NCBI RefSeq assembly: GCF_002896855.1
Contig: NZ_CP021850.1
Span: forward strand, 2,753,665-2,817,664
Direction of reading: 5' to 3'
DNA: 64,000 nucleotides
Origin: Clostridium thermosuccinogenes
GTDB taxonomy: Bacteria > Bacillota > Clostridia > Acetivibrionales > DSM-5807
Shown: positions 1 through 8,954 of the stretch, one piece after another
Numbering within the stretch: the stretch's first letter is position 1
How the letters are laid out: each line of letters opens with the position of its first letter
Notes under the pieces: generated by a model
The model's input: the letters and a program-made list of their open reading frames with translations, nothing else
Database searches by the model: none
Told to the model about the DNA's origin: nothing
Position numbers and translations under genes: made by a program

Positions 1-915
1 ATTAACTACTGAACTAATTAATCCGACAGCAGCCGAATAGCTATAGTCAAATTCCTGCAAGCCCCGCCTGTATACATAAGAAGCTATAACATCGGCCTTT
101 TCATATGTAACAGGATTATATAAAAGGATAATCTTTTCATGAGCCGACCCTAACATTCCTCCGATAGCAAATATTAAAAGAATAGTTATTGTCGGAGCTA
201 TGCTCGGAATTGTCACATGCCACATACGCCTGAACCTTCCTGCGCCATCAATCGTTGCAGATTCATATAGTTCAGGACTTACATTCGATATAGCCGCTAA
301 ATATATTATACTATCCCAGCCTACATTCTGCCATATACCCGAAAAAGTGTATATAGGTCTGAACAAGTTAGCATTAGCCAATAAGGGTGTACGCTCACCA
401 CCAAACATAGCGATAATATCATTTAACAAGCCATCTGATCCACAGAAAATACGTATCAGACCACAAACTACTACGAGGGAAATAAAATGAGGCATATAAG
501 TAATAGTTTGAACGGTTCTTTTAAACCTCTTATTAACAACTTCATTAAGCGAAAGGGCTAATATTATAGGAGCAGGGAATCCAAATACCAATCCCCACAG
601 GTTTAACATAAAAGTATTGGTAACAAGGCGACCAAAATACGGATCTGTAACAAAGTTTTTAAAGTGCTTTAACCCTACAAATGGGCTTTTTAAAATTCCC
701 AAACGGGGTTTGAAATCAACAAATGCGATAGAAAGTCCCCACATAGGACCATAACAGAAAATAATATAAAAGGCAACTACAGGAAGTGCCATTAAATATA
801 CTTTCCAATTGTGTTTGAAATCTTTTTTAATAACCTCCAGAACTTTCCTTCGAGTTTTAACCGTTATAGCTGCCGCTTCCTTATTCAATTGCCTTTCTGT
901 ACCCGTCAAACTCAT
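1..915 (-). CDS. LplB-type carbohydrate ABC permease (3' end outside window)
   Basis: Inner-membrane subunit of a binding-protein-dependent sugar or oligosaccharide importer. The visible 305 residues run from a charged N-terminus (about 40 residues) into several hydrophobic segments. They include the permease EAA-type loop ESATIDGAGRFRRMWHVTIP, which docks onto the shared ATPase. The start is ATG at 913-915, preceded on the minus strand by GAAGAGGTGAAG. The reading frame stays open to base 1, so the last few residues, typically about 10-20, lie outside. It follows the lipoprotein gene at 1017-2708 in the same direction, with a hairpin between them; a second permease would be expected further left. 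No ATPase gene is visible, as is usual for LplABC systems that share an MsmX-like ATPase elsewhere. Confidence 0.9.
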   Translation of the reverse strand, partial: MSLTGTERQLNKEAAAITVKTRRKVLEVIKKDFKHNWKVYLMALPVVAFYIIFCYGPMWGLSIAFVDFKPRLGILKSPFVGLKHFKNFVTDPYFGRLVTNTFMLNLWGLVFGFPAPIILALSLNEVVNKRFKRTVQTITYMPHFISLVVVCGLIRIFCGSDGLLNDIIAMFGGERTPLLANANLFRPIYTFSGIWQNVGWDSIIYLAAISNVSPELYESATIDGAGRFRRMWHVTIPSIAPTITILLIFAIGGMLGSAHEKIILLYNPVTYEKADVIASYVYRRGLQEFDYSYSAAVGLISSVVN

Positions 916-976
916 AAAAGCTTCACCTCTTCCTGTCAGTTAAGTAATTGTAACACCGCACACATAAATTTACAGA

Positions 977-1003
977 GTAGGCCGGGGATAACCCCGGCAC
1001 TAC
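977..1003 (-). promoter_or_regulatory. Intercistronic stem-loop between binding protein and permease
   Basis: GCCGGGG (981-987) pairs perfectly with CCCCGGC (992-998), and GTAG (977-980) pairs with CTAC (1000-1003) after one unpaired base. No T-run follows in either direction. It is therefore more likely an mRNA 3'-end stabiliser or partial attenuator that raises binding-protein output over permease than a full terminator. Confidence 0.6.
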
Positions 1004-1016
1004 TTTGCAAATAATA

Positions 1017-2708
1017 CTATCTTGCATTATAGCGATCCAATGCAGTCTGCCAAATACCTAACCATTCATTAAGACCCATCTTTTCTGCTGTTTTTACAAA
1101 ATTGTCAAATTCTGATACCGGTACTTGCCCCATTATTATCTTTAAGAATGTTTCGCTGCGTAATGTAGCCAGCTTTGAACCAATATCCGCCTCTCTCGAA
1201 GATTCTTCACTGGTAAAGGTCACAGGAGGCACTGCAGGCGATGCATCAGTACCTTCAGTCCACATCTTGCGTATATCTCCGGAATAGCTGCCGGGTGAAA
1301 CCAGAAGTGGGTTAGAATTATGCTCTTCACGTACAAATGGTCCCTGATGCAATTTATATTTCCATACGCGGTTGGAAAGAGGTATGTTTTCCGGGTCATT
1401 CCACATGATACTTTCTTTTTGATAATAAGGCATGCCCTTTTCATCTATTTTATGAGTGCGTTCAGGCAAGCCAAAGTTGCACAGTTCCCAACCCTTCTTG
1501 GTGTAGCCAAAATCCAGGAGTCTCGCAGCGGCTTCAACGTTCTTGCATTCAGTAGTAATAGAAGTAGGCCAGCCGCCATTTTTCCAATGCTTATATGTTG
1601 TGGTGGGCTTATCTCCCTTATTGAGAACCGGATAAGGAGCAGCAACAAAATCAATATTATTCTGTTCCTTCCATACTCCCCACATAGTATCGGGAGAATC
1701 CATAGCAACCGCACAATCAGCTGATATAGCATACGCCATATTACTGCTGAAATCCCTTGTGGCAAAGTCTTTATCAATCAGGCCTTCTTCATACCATTTT
1801 CTTATTTCTGCTAAGTAATCTTTCATACCAGGCTGTATAGGTCCCCATTGAACTTTACCTTGTTCATCAATAAACAGCCAATCATGTGCTCCATAAGCAC
1901 TGCAAAAATAACCTGTAAATATAGTTCCCGAACCGGTATTAAACATCAATGGGCTTTTATATCCTACTTCCTGGCATTTTTTGAAGAAATTATACCACTC
2001 ATCCATCGTTTCAGGAACAGGCAGACCAGTCTTGTCGAGGGCTTCCTGTTTAATTAATGCTCCAAACCATATCCATTCAGAATATGGAGCAATATTGTAG
2101 AAGCCCAATATACGTCCTTTATCATCCATGGTCGTCCTTCTTCTGTCTTCATCCGATTCTCTGAATTTTTTATAATTGGGTGCATATTTATCAATGACTT
2201 CAGTATGATCAATGAAAACTCCATCATCAATACCTACAGTGACACCACCTTTATATCTATCCGACTGGCATATCAAATCGGGTAAATCATCAGATGCTAT
2301 CATAAGATTAAACTGTTCACTTTCCTGCCCTACTGTAGGGTGTATAAACTTGATATTAACACCGGTAATCTTTTGAATTTCCTTCCAAACTTCATGCTCA
2401 TTCATATCTTTGATGGCAACAGCCTGAAAACCATCTATTGGCCACCAGTATGTCAGGGTAGGGTTATCCTTTACAGGATATGCAGAAAGATCATTCGGAA
2501 GACCATATGGATCCTTTACTGGATCACTCTCTTCAGAACCAGTTTTACCTTCCTCACTGGTTACATCTTTATCACTTGTATCATCTGTCTTTACGTCTGT
2601 CTTAGTGTTGTCAACGGAATTGTCACTTTTCTTATCAGTAGATCCGCAACCAACTAAAATAGCTGAAATCATGCATAAAATGAGCAATATACTGATAACC
2701 TTTTTCAT
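1017..2708 (-). CDS. Extracellular carbohydrate-binding lipoprotein, LplA-like
   Basis: 563-residue solute-binding lipoprotein of an ABC importer, anchored on the outer face of the membrane. The N-terminus MKKVISILLILCMISAILVGC is a lipoprotein signal with lipobox LVGC. An Asp/Ser/Lys-rich linker (about residues 22-65) follows, and then a large family-1-type binding fold rich in Trp and Tyr, as expected for oligosaccharide ligands. The start ATG (2706-2708) has a GGGGGG ribosome site 8 bases upstream. It is the first gene of a leftward operon with the permease at 1-915, and lies divergent from the AraC regulator at 3242. The length matches LplA/YtcQ-type proteins. The ligand cannot be read from sequence. 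Confidence 0.9.
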   Translation of the reverse strand: MKKVISILLILCMISAILVGCGSTDKKSDNSVDNTKTDVKTDDTSDKDVTSEEGKTGSEESDPVKDPYGLPNDLSAYPVKDNPTLTYWWPIDGFQAVAIKDMNEHEVWKEIQKITGVNIKFIHPTVGQESEQFNLMIASDDLPDLICQSDRYKGGVTVGIDDGVFIDHTEVIDKYAPNYKKFRESDEDRRRTTMDDKGRILGFYNIAPYSEWIWFGALIKQEALDKTGLPVPETMDEWYNFFKKCQEVGYKSPLMFNTGSGTIFTGYFCSAYGAHDWLFIDEQGKVQWGPIQPGMKDYLAEIRKWYEEGLIDKDFATRDFSSNMAYAISADCAVAMDSPDTMWGVWKEQNNIDFVAAPYPVLNKGDKPTTTYKHWKNGGWPTSITTECKNVEAAARLLDFGYTKKGWELCNFGLPERTHKIDEKGMPYYQKESIMWNDPENIPLSNRVWKYKLHQGPFVREEHNSNPLLVSPGSYSGDIRKMWTEGTDASPAVPPVTFTSEESSREADIGSKLATLRSETFLKIIMGQVPVSEFDNFVKTAEKMGLNEWLGIWQTALDRYNAR

Positions 2709-2999
2709 AAATTAGACCCCCCTTAATTATAACTTCAATATAAAACCTTATGACTATACGTAAAAATATGCTCTAAATAAAACACCTCCCTTGAAGCTTA
2801 ACTCTAATATCATTAAGCCTTGCTAAAAATGTTTTTAAACTGTCTGTATGCAAAATCATGTTATCAAACAGCACTTGCTTTGTATATCGATGGTTCATAT
2901 CCTTATTGATAATTCCTGAAAAATCCAATTGATGAAAATTAAACTCATTGACGTTATATGAACCTGCTTTCGAATATACAGTTTAAGTATTCAGCTTTA

Positions 3000-3028
3000 T
3001 TGACACGCCACATAAAAAATAGTAAAAT
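3000..3028 (+). promoter_or_regulatory. SigmaA-type promoter for the AraC regulator
   Basis: TTGACA (3000-3005), a 17-base spacer and TAAAAT (3023-3028). This is near consensus and points to the regulator gene starting at 3242, giving a leader of about 205 bases. The rest of the 2709-3241 intergenic space is AT-rich. It must also hold the leftward promoter for the binding-protein gene, which I could not pin down. Confidence 0.6.
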
Positions 3029-3241
3029 TTATGCATACATAACATACAGTATAGTATGATCCATCGAAATTGATAATTTAAATGGTTGCAGTTACGACAT
3101 GATTGTTTTTGTGAACATGAATATCTTTACCGTAATTTATAGTCAATAGCCTTGGCTCCTTTCTTAGGATAACGAGATTTTTACTGAGTTTCAATTTTCA
3201 TTTAAGTTAATAGAACTGCTTCATCGTGGAGGATGAATCAA

Positions 3242-5554
3242 ATGAAATTGTACAGCAAATTTTACATAAAAAGAAGTATGTTATTTCAGTTTTTTATATC
3301 TTATTTTTGCATTCTTGCCTTCACACTGTTTGCTACCTCATTGATAAATTATCAAACAACAAACATATTAAAACAGGAAAACAACCGCGCAAACGCTGCT
3401 GTATTAAAGCAATTCAGCAACGCATTGGATGATAAATTCAACAATATGCTGCAACTCGCAGTTCAAGCCTATAATGGAACTGAATCAGAACTTTCTTTAC
3501 TTAACCCGTACAGTAAAAATGATCAGGATAAATTATCACCCTATGCCAGGTATCGTGCCCATACTTTCCTGCACACTCTTAATACGGCAACAAAGAATAT
3601 GGAAACTGTATTTATATACTATAGCAGTGAAGATTATATTATATCACTAGACAGCACAATTCCCTCAGAGGAATTTTACAACTGCTATTATCGCTCGAGC
3701 CATTTTACTCTGGAGGACTGGAATGATATACTAAAATCCCATTCTGTAGAAGGCTTTACCAGGTTTCCTTCTAAGCATGGAGATACAAGTATAGCTTTTG
3801 TTTATTCTCCTTTCTCACCAAAGAGAAATATTCAGGATAAAGTGTTTGTTATCTTCAACCTGTATGCGTTGCAGCAGATATTAGCTGACAGTAAGTGGGA
3901 AAGCAACGGAGCGTTTCTCGTATTTAATCCGAATGGTTCTATATTGGCCTCTACAAATTCTCATTATGATGATATTGATCTATCTCCATATTTTCATATG
4001 GAGGGTTTCTTCAATATGGAGCACGAAGGTACCGAATATGTATGCAAAATTATTCAGTCTCCCAGCACTAAATGTTATTATGCCTCGGTTACACCCAAGG
4101 CCCTTGCTGCTGAACCTGTATTTTATTCTCAAAAAATGGAGCTTATTTTTTCCCTGGTATTTATACCCATAGGATTATTGGCATGCTATGTACTGTCTAG
4201 GCGCAATTATATTCCTTTTAAGAGGCTTATTCAATGGATCGATGAGAAATCCATGTATGATCCTGAAAGCTTTGAAAGAGGTAATGAAATTGATTTATTG
4301 GAGAAAGTGCTGCAGTTAAGTTTTGAAGAACAGGAAAAACTGAAGACACAGATTCATAACAGAAAAAACGAGTTGGTGCTTTCTTCCATACGAGATTTGC
4401 TTTATGGTTTGTCATCCCAAGGTGACTCTGTGCAAGAGGTTTTTGATAAAAATGATATTCCGCTTTTATCCGATCATTTTGCGGTGATATTAATAAATAT
4501 AGAAAAAAAATACAGCACCAATAAGGAATCATCCTATTCTCAAGACCTTTTAGGGTTTATCATTACTAATGTAATAGAAGAGCTGGCTAAAGAAAAACAT
4601 CAAGGTTTTGTAGTACCAATTGATGCAAACCGCTATGCATGTCTCGTTAATTTTACTTCTGTTGATACGCTGACAATGCAGCAGGATTTTCTGTCCGTAG
4701 CTCAGAATGGAAAAAAATTCCTTGAGGAAAACTTTGGAATTTATTTTACTGTAAGCCTAAGTGCTATACACACTGATTTAGATGGGATTCATCAAGCCTT
4801 TCAAGAGGCATTATATGCTATGGAATACCGTTTAACAATTGGATCAAACAAAATAATCCCTTACAAACAGCAGCAGCCAACTGGCTCAATTTATACTTTT
4901 ACTTTCAAGACGGATCATTCTATCAACCTGTTTCTCAAAGAACTAAAAGATAGCAATCAAATTAGCTCTTTTGTTGGCGAGCTGTTTGATAATAGGGATA
5001 TTGATTCCCATACACCTCCTGCTATAGCCAGAGACTTTATCTACGACGTAGCAGGAAGCCTGTCCAAAGCTGTTAATGATATGCTGCCGGAAGATATCCA
5101 ATGGAAAGAAGATATTTATACCAGACTGATTAATTGTGATACATTGGATTTATTCCGCATTCAATTAATAAACATATTAGAAGAATATCAGGAGTACCTG
5201 CGAGAAAAGCTGAGTTTGAACTCCATTAGTGTACAGGTTCGTAAGTATATTGAACAGTACTACCATGATCCTGATCTCAGTGTTAACGTTTTAGCTGACA
5301 AGTTCAATCTGTCTCCTGCGTATTTGTCCAGAATCTTCAAAAAAGAAAACGGCATCAGCATACTGGACTATATCAGTAATTGCCGAATTAACAATGCCAA
5401 AGAGCTTCTGAGAAATACAAATAAAACTATACAGCAGATTGCAGAGGAAACAGGATTTTTGAGCAGCAGCGTCTTCATCAGAGTATTCAAAAAAATAGAA
5501 GGAATCACACCAGGGGCATACCGTAAACAATCTTTAACCGCTACCGCTATGTGA
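3242..5554 (+). CDS. Membrane-bound AraC-family transcriptional regulator
   Basis: One-component sensor-regulator of about 770 residues. A first membrane segment (about residues 12-33) and a second near 295-315 bracket an extracellular sensing region. A cytoplasmic linker follows, and the last 100 residues form an AraC double helix-turn-helix (ADKFNLSPAYLSRIFKKEN, then ETGFLSSSVFIRVFKK and the closing GITPGAYRK). I prefer ATG 3242 because the GGAGG at 3228-3232 sits 9 bases upstream of it; an in-frame ATG at 3233 directly abuts that site. It is divergent from the LplA-type operon, so it most likely senses the extracellular sugar or loaded binding protein and activates that operon. This is typical for the family but is inferred here from position. 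Confidence 0.87.
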   Translation: MKLYSKFYIKRSMLFQFFISYFCILAFTLFATSLINYQTTNILKQENNRANAAVLKQFSNALDDKFNNMLQLAVQAYNGTESELSLLNPYSKNDQDKLSPYARYRAHTFLHTLNTATKNMETVFIYYSSEDYIISLDSTIPSEEFYNCYYRSSHFTLEDWNDILKSHSVEGFTRFPSKHGDTSIAFVYSPFSPKRNIQDKVFVIFNLYALQQILADSKWESNGAFLVFNPNGSILASTNSHYDDIDLSPYFHMEGFFNMEHEGTEYVCKIIQSPSTKCYYASVTPKALAAEPVFYSQKMELIFSLVFIPIGLLACYVLSRRNYIPFKRLIQWIDEKSMYDPESFERGNEIDLLEKVLQLSFEEQEKLKTQIHNRKNELVLSSIRDLLYGLSSQGDSVQEVFDKNDIPLLSDHFAVILINIEKKYSTNKESSYSQDLLGFIITNVIEELAKEKHQGFVVPIDANRYACLVNFTSVDTLTMQQDFLSVAQNGKKFLEENFGIYFTVSLSAIHTDLDGIHQAFQEALYAMEYRLTIGSNKIIPYKQQQPTGSIYTFTFKTDHSINLFLKELKDSNQISSFVGELFDNRDIDSHTPPAIARDFIYDVAGSLSKAVNDMLPEDIQWKEDIYTRLINCDTLDLFRIQLINILEEYQEYLREKLSLNSISVQVRKYIEQYYHDPDLSVNVLADKFNLSPAYLSRIFKKENGISILDYISNCRINNAKELLRNTNKTIQQIAEETGFLSSSVFIRVFKKIEGITPGAYRKQSLTATAM

Positions 5555-6010
5555 AGAGGTAGACAGCTATCGCCCATTATATATTTTTCAGGTGTATGGC
5601 AATGCCAAGCCTTTAGAAGCTGTAGTTATCCATACACATGTACCTGTACCTCTGCCTTTGATAGCTATAATGAAATGCTCAGCTATCCATGGAAGGAGGT
5701 TCCTTCATTTACTGCTCAATTTATCAAGATTAGCAATTAATTCTTATTCAATTTCATAATGTCAGGAATACATATCATGGTTCGGTTTGGTGGGATCGAT
5801 GAAAGTGGACTTTTTAGCAACTATGGACTTTAAGTCACATGTCATCGATATAAGGAGATAAAAAGGTTCCCCGCCACCGACGAATCTACGGCAGCGAGGA
5901 GTCTTAATCTGTTTGGTCAGCCTGAAATAAATATCAAGCCAACTCTTTATGCTTGTATTTTTTGAAAATTTTCCCAAAAGCCATACATAAAGTCAATCCT
6001 AACAATCCAA
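5555..6010. other. Gene-free stretch with possible insertion-sequence end
   Basis: About 455 bases without a supportable gene. Around 5804-5835 there is a GTGGACTTTTTAGCAAC then TGGACTTTAAG motif pair. It resembles the repeated subterminal motifs of IS21-family elements, but no istA or istB is present, so this is at most a remnant. The rest shows only short reading frames without ribosome sites. Confidence 0.25.
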
Positions 6011-6219
6011 ATGTTTAGAAAGCAGAAGGAAGCTGTAGAAAAGCAAATTGCGGAGCTGCAGAAAACTCTTGAGCTTCTGGAATATAAATGCTGGTACACT
6101 ATGAAACAGCGAAAAATGCCGGCACTTGTGCAGTGCATAACACAATGAAAATTGAGGATATACCGGAGAATATACGGCCTGTGAAAGAAAAACTTGATCA
6201 AAACCTCCGTCTGTATTAA
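6011..6219 (+). pseudogene. MerR-family regulator, C-terminal relic
   Basis: The stretch reads as the C-terminal coiled-coil and tail of a MerR regulator (QKEAVEKQIAELQKTLELLE, then YETAKNAGT and ENIRPVKEKLDQNLRLY) only if one base shift is allowed near 6095. The DNA-binding N-terminus is absent. A short hairpin follows the stop at 6217-6219, as expected for a former gene end. The relic shows an old deletion at this locus. Confidence 0.55.
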
Positions 6220-6233
6220 ATAAAAATGCACAT

Positions 6234-6254
6234 CTTCCTGTAAACAGCAGGAAG
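6234..6254 (+). terminator. Hairpin after MerR relic
   Basis: CTTCCTG (6234-6240) pairs with CAGGAAG (6248-6254) across a 7-base loop, followed by an AT-rich run. It sits 15 bases after the relic's stop codon. Confidence 0.4.
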
Positions 6255-6537
6255 GTAGTATATTTTAAGCTTTGGAATAAAATGTGCGAGTATACATATC
6301 TCCATAAACCGTTGCACAAGCAAAATACAGGGCATTCCGGCATATCCACCGCCAAAAGCACAATTTCAATGATGGACAAGTCACCGGTAAGCCCTGCATT
6401 AAAGTAGCTAGACTATTGCTTAATTTTTACTTGACACGATGCTGTACACTCCCCATAGGCCGAGAGGATAGCACTTATGCCTTCTGTTTTTACACCTTTG
6501 CCATGGGATACCCAATGGACAAAAACAGGAATGCAAA

Positions 6538-7521
6538 TCATGCAAGTGTTGACAATAATTTAGGATTATTTTTCTGGCATGCCAGAATTTCTTCCAAGCC
6601 CGGCATGGCAGGAATTGCACCTTTTCTTGTGGTGGTAAGAGAGCCCGCAGCATTTGCAAAGTCTATCATATCTTCTATTTCATCCTTATCAAAAGCTTCA
6701 AGGTCCTTACCGCTTTCAATGACCCTGGACAGAAATGCTCCCAGAAACGCGTCCCCTGCGCCGGTTGTATCAATCGTCTTCACATCATACGTTGACAAAT
6801 AACCGCTGTGGTGGCCGATTCTGTAGAAACATCCTGAAGGTCCAAGGGTTACAAGTATCACCGGAATTCCGTATTTACTCCTGATCAACTGTGTCCCCTC
6901 TTCCAGTTTACTTGTTCCCGTTATGAATTCAAGCTCCTCTCCCGAAACCTTCAGTATATGGGTGTATTTTAACCCCTCCTCAATCATGGACTTTGCATCC
7001 TCCATGCTGTCCCACAACGGAGGGCGAAGATTTGGGTCAAAGGATATTATGGCGCCGTTATCCCGGGCAGTCCTGACAGCAAACAACGTTGCATTTCTGG
7101 AGGGCTGATGTGTCATTGAAACGGTTCCGAAGTGAAAAATTCGGCAATTCTTTATAAGCTCAACATCCACTTCCGACTCCTCCAGAAGCATGTCAGCGCC
7201 GGGTTTTCTATAGAAGCTGAAGCTTCTGTCCCCTTTTTTATCCAGATGCACAAACGCCAGGGTCGTATTGGCCTCCTTCGTCTGAACCAGACCTTTGGTC
7301 TCAATGTTTACGCTGTTCATGACCTCTTTCAGGAAGTTCCCGAAGGGGTCTTCTCCAACTTTACTGATCAGAGCCGTTTTCTTTCCCAGTTTCGCGGCTA
7401 TAGCCAGAACATTTCCGGGAGCACCTCCGGGATTGCGTTCAAAAAGGACTGTTCCTTCCTTTGTCTCTCTCCCCGGTGTAAAATCAATCAACAATTCTCC
7501 TACAGCAACTATATCGTACAT
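6538..7521 (-). CDS. scrK: PfkB-family fructokinase
   Basis: Cytosolic ribokinase/PfkB-family sugar kinase, most like fructokinase (fructose + ATP to fructose-6-phosphate). The N-terminus MYDIVAVGELLIDFTP is the usual fructokinase opening. GGAPGNVLAIAAKLG is PfkB signature 1 and DTTGAGDAFLGAF near the C-terminus is signature 2, with the catalytic Asp. I chose ATG 7519-7521 because GAGGG lies 8 bases upstream and the protein then begins like its family; in-frame ATGs at 7524 and 7536 exist. It is the last gene of the leftward operon after the zinc dehydrogenase, consistent with phosphorylating the ketose that enzyme makes. Gene symbol by family resemblance only. Confidence 0.88.
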   Translation of the reverse strand: MYDIVAVGELLIDFTPGRETKEGTVLFERNPGGAPGNVLAIAAKLGKKTALISKVGEDPFGNFLKEVMNSVNIETKGLVQTKEANTTLAFVHLDKKGDRSFSFYRKPGADMLLEESEVDVELIKNCRIFHFGTVSMTHQPSRNATLFAVRTARDNGAIISFDPNLRPPLWDSMEDAKSMIEEGLKYTHILKVSGEELEFITGTSKLEEGTQLIRSKYGIPVILVTLGPSGCFYRIGHHSGYLSTYDVKTIDTTGAGDAFLGAFLSRVIESGKDLEAFDKDEIEDMIDFANAAGSLTTTRKGAIPAMPGLEEILACQKNNPKLLSTLA

Positions 7522-7604
7522 CATGCTTTCCCTCATAGATAGTTTTTAAACCCTCATGGTATAGTTTCAAAAATAGTAATAAATGAAATAAGCCTTAGGC
7601 TGAT

Positions 7605-7633
7605 AAATTTTATTATTTCCTTCAATAAAATTT
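7605..7633. promoter_or_regulatory. AT hairpin between dehydrogenase and kinase genes
   Basis: AAATTTTATT (7605-7614) and AATAAAATTT (7624-7633) form a 10-bp stem with a 9-base loop. It is intercistronic, lacks G+C, and is probably a weak stability element. Confidence 0.35.
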
Positions 7634-7648
7634 GACCTGTTAAATTCA

Positions 7649-8668
7649 TTAAGGCTCTATAATGATTTTTCCTCGGCTTCTGTAAGAACTGTCCTCAAAA
7701 ACCTTATTGATATCCGCAAGCTTTATCTTGTCGGTAATGATGTCCTTCACATTTATTCTGCCGGATTTAAGAAGTGACACAGCTCTTCCCTGGGTATATG
7801 GATTTATAAACGAAGCTTTTATGCTGTACTCTTTTTTAAATACATCAAAGGGTTTCAGCGGTATCTCACAGTCCGGATGCGTAAGCCCGAACATCATGAC
7901 CGTTCCTCCCCTTCCAACATATTTCACGGCATCCATGACCGTATTTTTCAAGCCCACACATTCAATTACAGCATCGATATGGCTGATCCTGTTGGCGCTC
8001 AATATCTCATCGATGCTCTGCGTGAAGGGATCAATCGTAATATCAGCTCCCAGCTTCAGAGCCAAATCCCTTTTTGTCTGAACAGGTTCAACAAGGATAA
8101 TGGTTGATGCCCCTGATAATTTCACAAGCTGTAGCATGATGAGGCCGATGGTTCCGCCTCCGATCAGCATCACAGTGTCGCCCGCCTTTACGCCGGTCAG
8201 GTCCATTCCGTGCAGACAGCATGCTACAGGCTCTGCCATTGCACCCTCTTCAAAGGACAAGCTCTCCCCTATGCTATACACCTGCTTTGCCCTTACAGTG
8301 CAGAACTCAGCAAAACCGCCGTTTACCGTTGTCCCAATTCCCGTCATATTTTCACAGAAATGCGCTTTGCCGATCCTGCAGTAATAGCAGCTTCCGCACA
8401 TGTCATTGGGGTCGACGCATACTCTGTCGCCAGGCTTGAAGCCTTTGACATTGGAACCCACTTCATGGATAATACCTGAAAATTCATGCCCCAGAATTGT
8501 GGGAGGTATACATTTTGCCGCTCCTTCTGCCCCCTCATAAATATGTAAATCCGTCCCGCATACACCGCAGGCTTTAACCTGGATGAGCACCTCATCAGGC
8601 CCCGGGGCCCGCACCTCAACATCTTGCACCTTCAAATTATGCTTTCCTAGATAGACTGCAGCCTTCAT
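7649..8668 (-). CDS. Zinc-dependent medium-chain dehydrogenase (polyol/sorbitol-type)
   Basis: 339-residue NAD(P)-dependent alcohol dehydrogenase of the MDR superfamily. Catalytic-zinc ligands are in ACGVCGTDLH and GHEFSG. Four structural-zinc cysteines lie in CGSCYYCRIGKAHFC, preceded by GDRVCVDPNDM. The Rossmann nucleotide motif is IGGGTIGLIMLQL. The start ATG at 8666-8668 has GAGGAG 8 bases upstream. It sits between the sugar-binding lipoprotein gene and fructokinase in one leftward operon, so oxidation of an imported sugar alcohol such as sorbitol to fructose is the simplest role. L-threonine or butanediol dehydrogenase activity cannot be excluded from sequence. Substrate assignment is inference from context. 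Confidence 0.87.
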   Translation of the reverse strand: MKAAVYLGKHNLKVQDVEVRAPGPDEVLIQVKACGVCGTDLHIYEGAEGAAKCIPPTILGHEFSGIIHEVGSNVKGFKPGDRVCVDPNDMCGSCYYCRIGKAHFCENMTGIGTTVNGGFAEFCTVRAKQVYSIGESLSFEEGAMAEPVACCLHGMDLTGVKAGDTVMLIGGGTIGLIMLQLVKLSGASTIILVEPVQTKRDLALKLGADITIDPFTQSIDEILSANRISHIDAVIECVGLKNTVMDAVKYVGRGGTVMMFGLTHPDCEIPLKPFDVFKKEYSIKASFINPYTQGRAVSLLKSGRINVKDIITDKIKLADINKVFEDSSYRSRGKIIIEP

Positions 8669-8720
8669 GATCCAGACTCCTCACTTTGATTTTTCTTTCA
8701 TAATCACTAAAGAAATTTGG

Positions 8721-8889
8721 TATGGGAAGCAGACTGCTTCCGTTATCTCCGGACATAGAATTAAAATTTATCATAAAGCAGTGGTATATAATCCCTATAA
8801 CCCATGATATCATAATTTTTAATCAAGGCAACCATTTTTTTGCATTATTGCCGAATAGAATCCTGGTCTTCCGGAGCCTGCTTCCCATA
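8721..8889. repeat. Inverted repeat in the binding-protein/dehydrogenase gap
   Basis: TATGGGAAGCAG (8721-8732) recurs as its exact reverse complement at 8878-8889. The left copy is also half of a tight palindrome, GGAAGCAGACTGCTTCC (8725-8741). It lies between two genes of the same operon and could fold in mRNA or mark a former insertion. No function is assigned. Confidence 0.5.
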
Positions 8890-8954
8890 GGTACCTTTAG
8901 TCAACTTTTATATGCCCCGATGCCTATTTGTGCCATAATGGTACCACCCGTGCA

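Noticed and set aside
5762-6379. Several minus-strand frames of 70-126 codons
   Set aside because: They lie opposite the MerR relic and lack ribosome sites.
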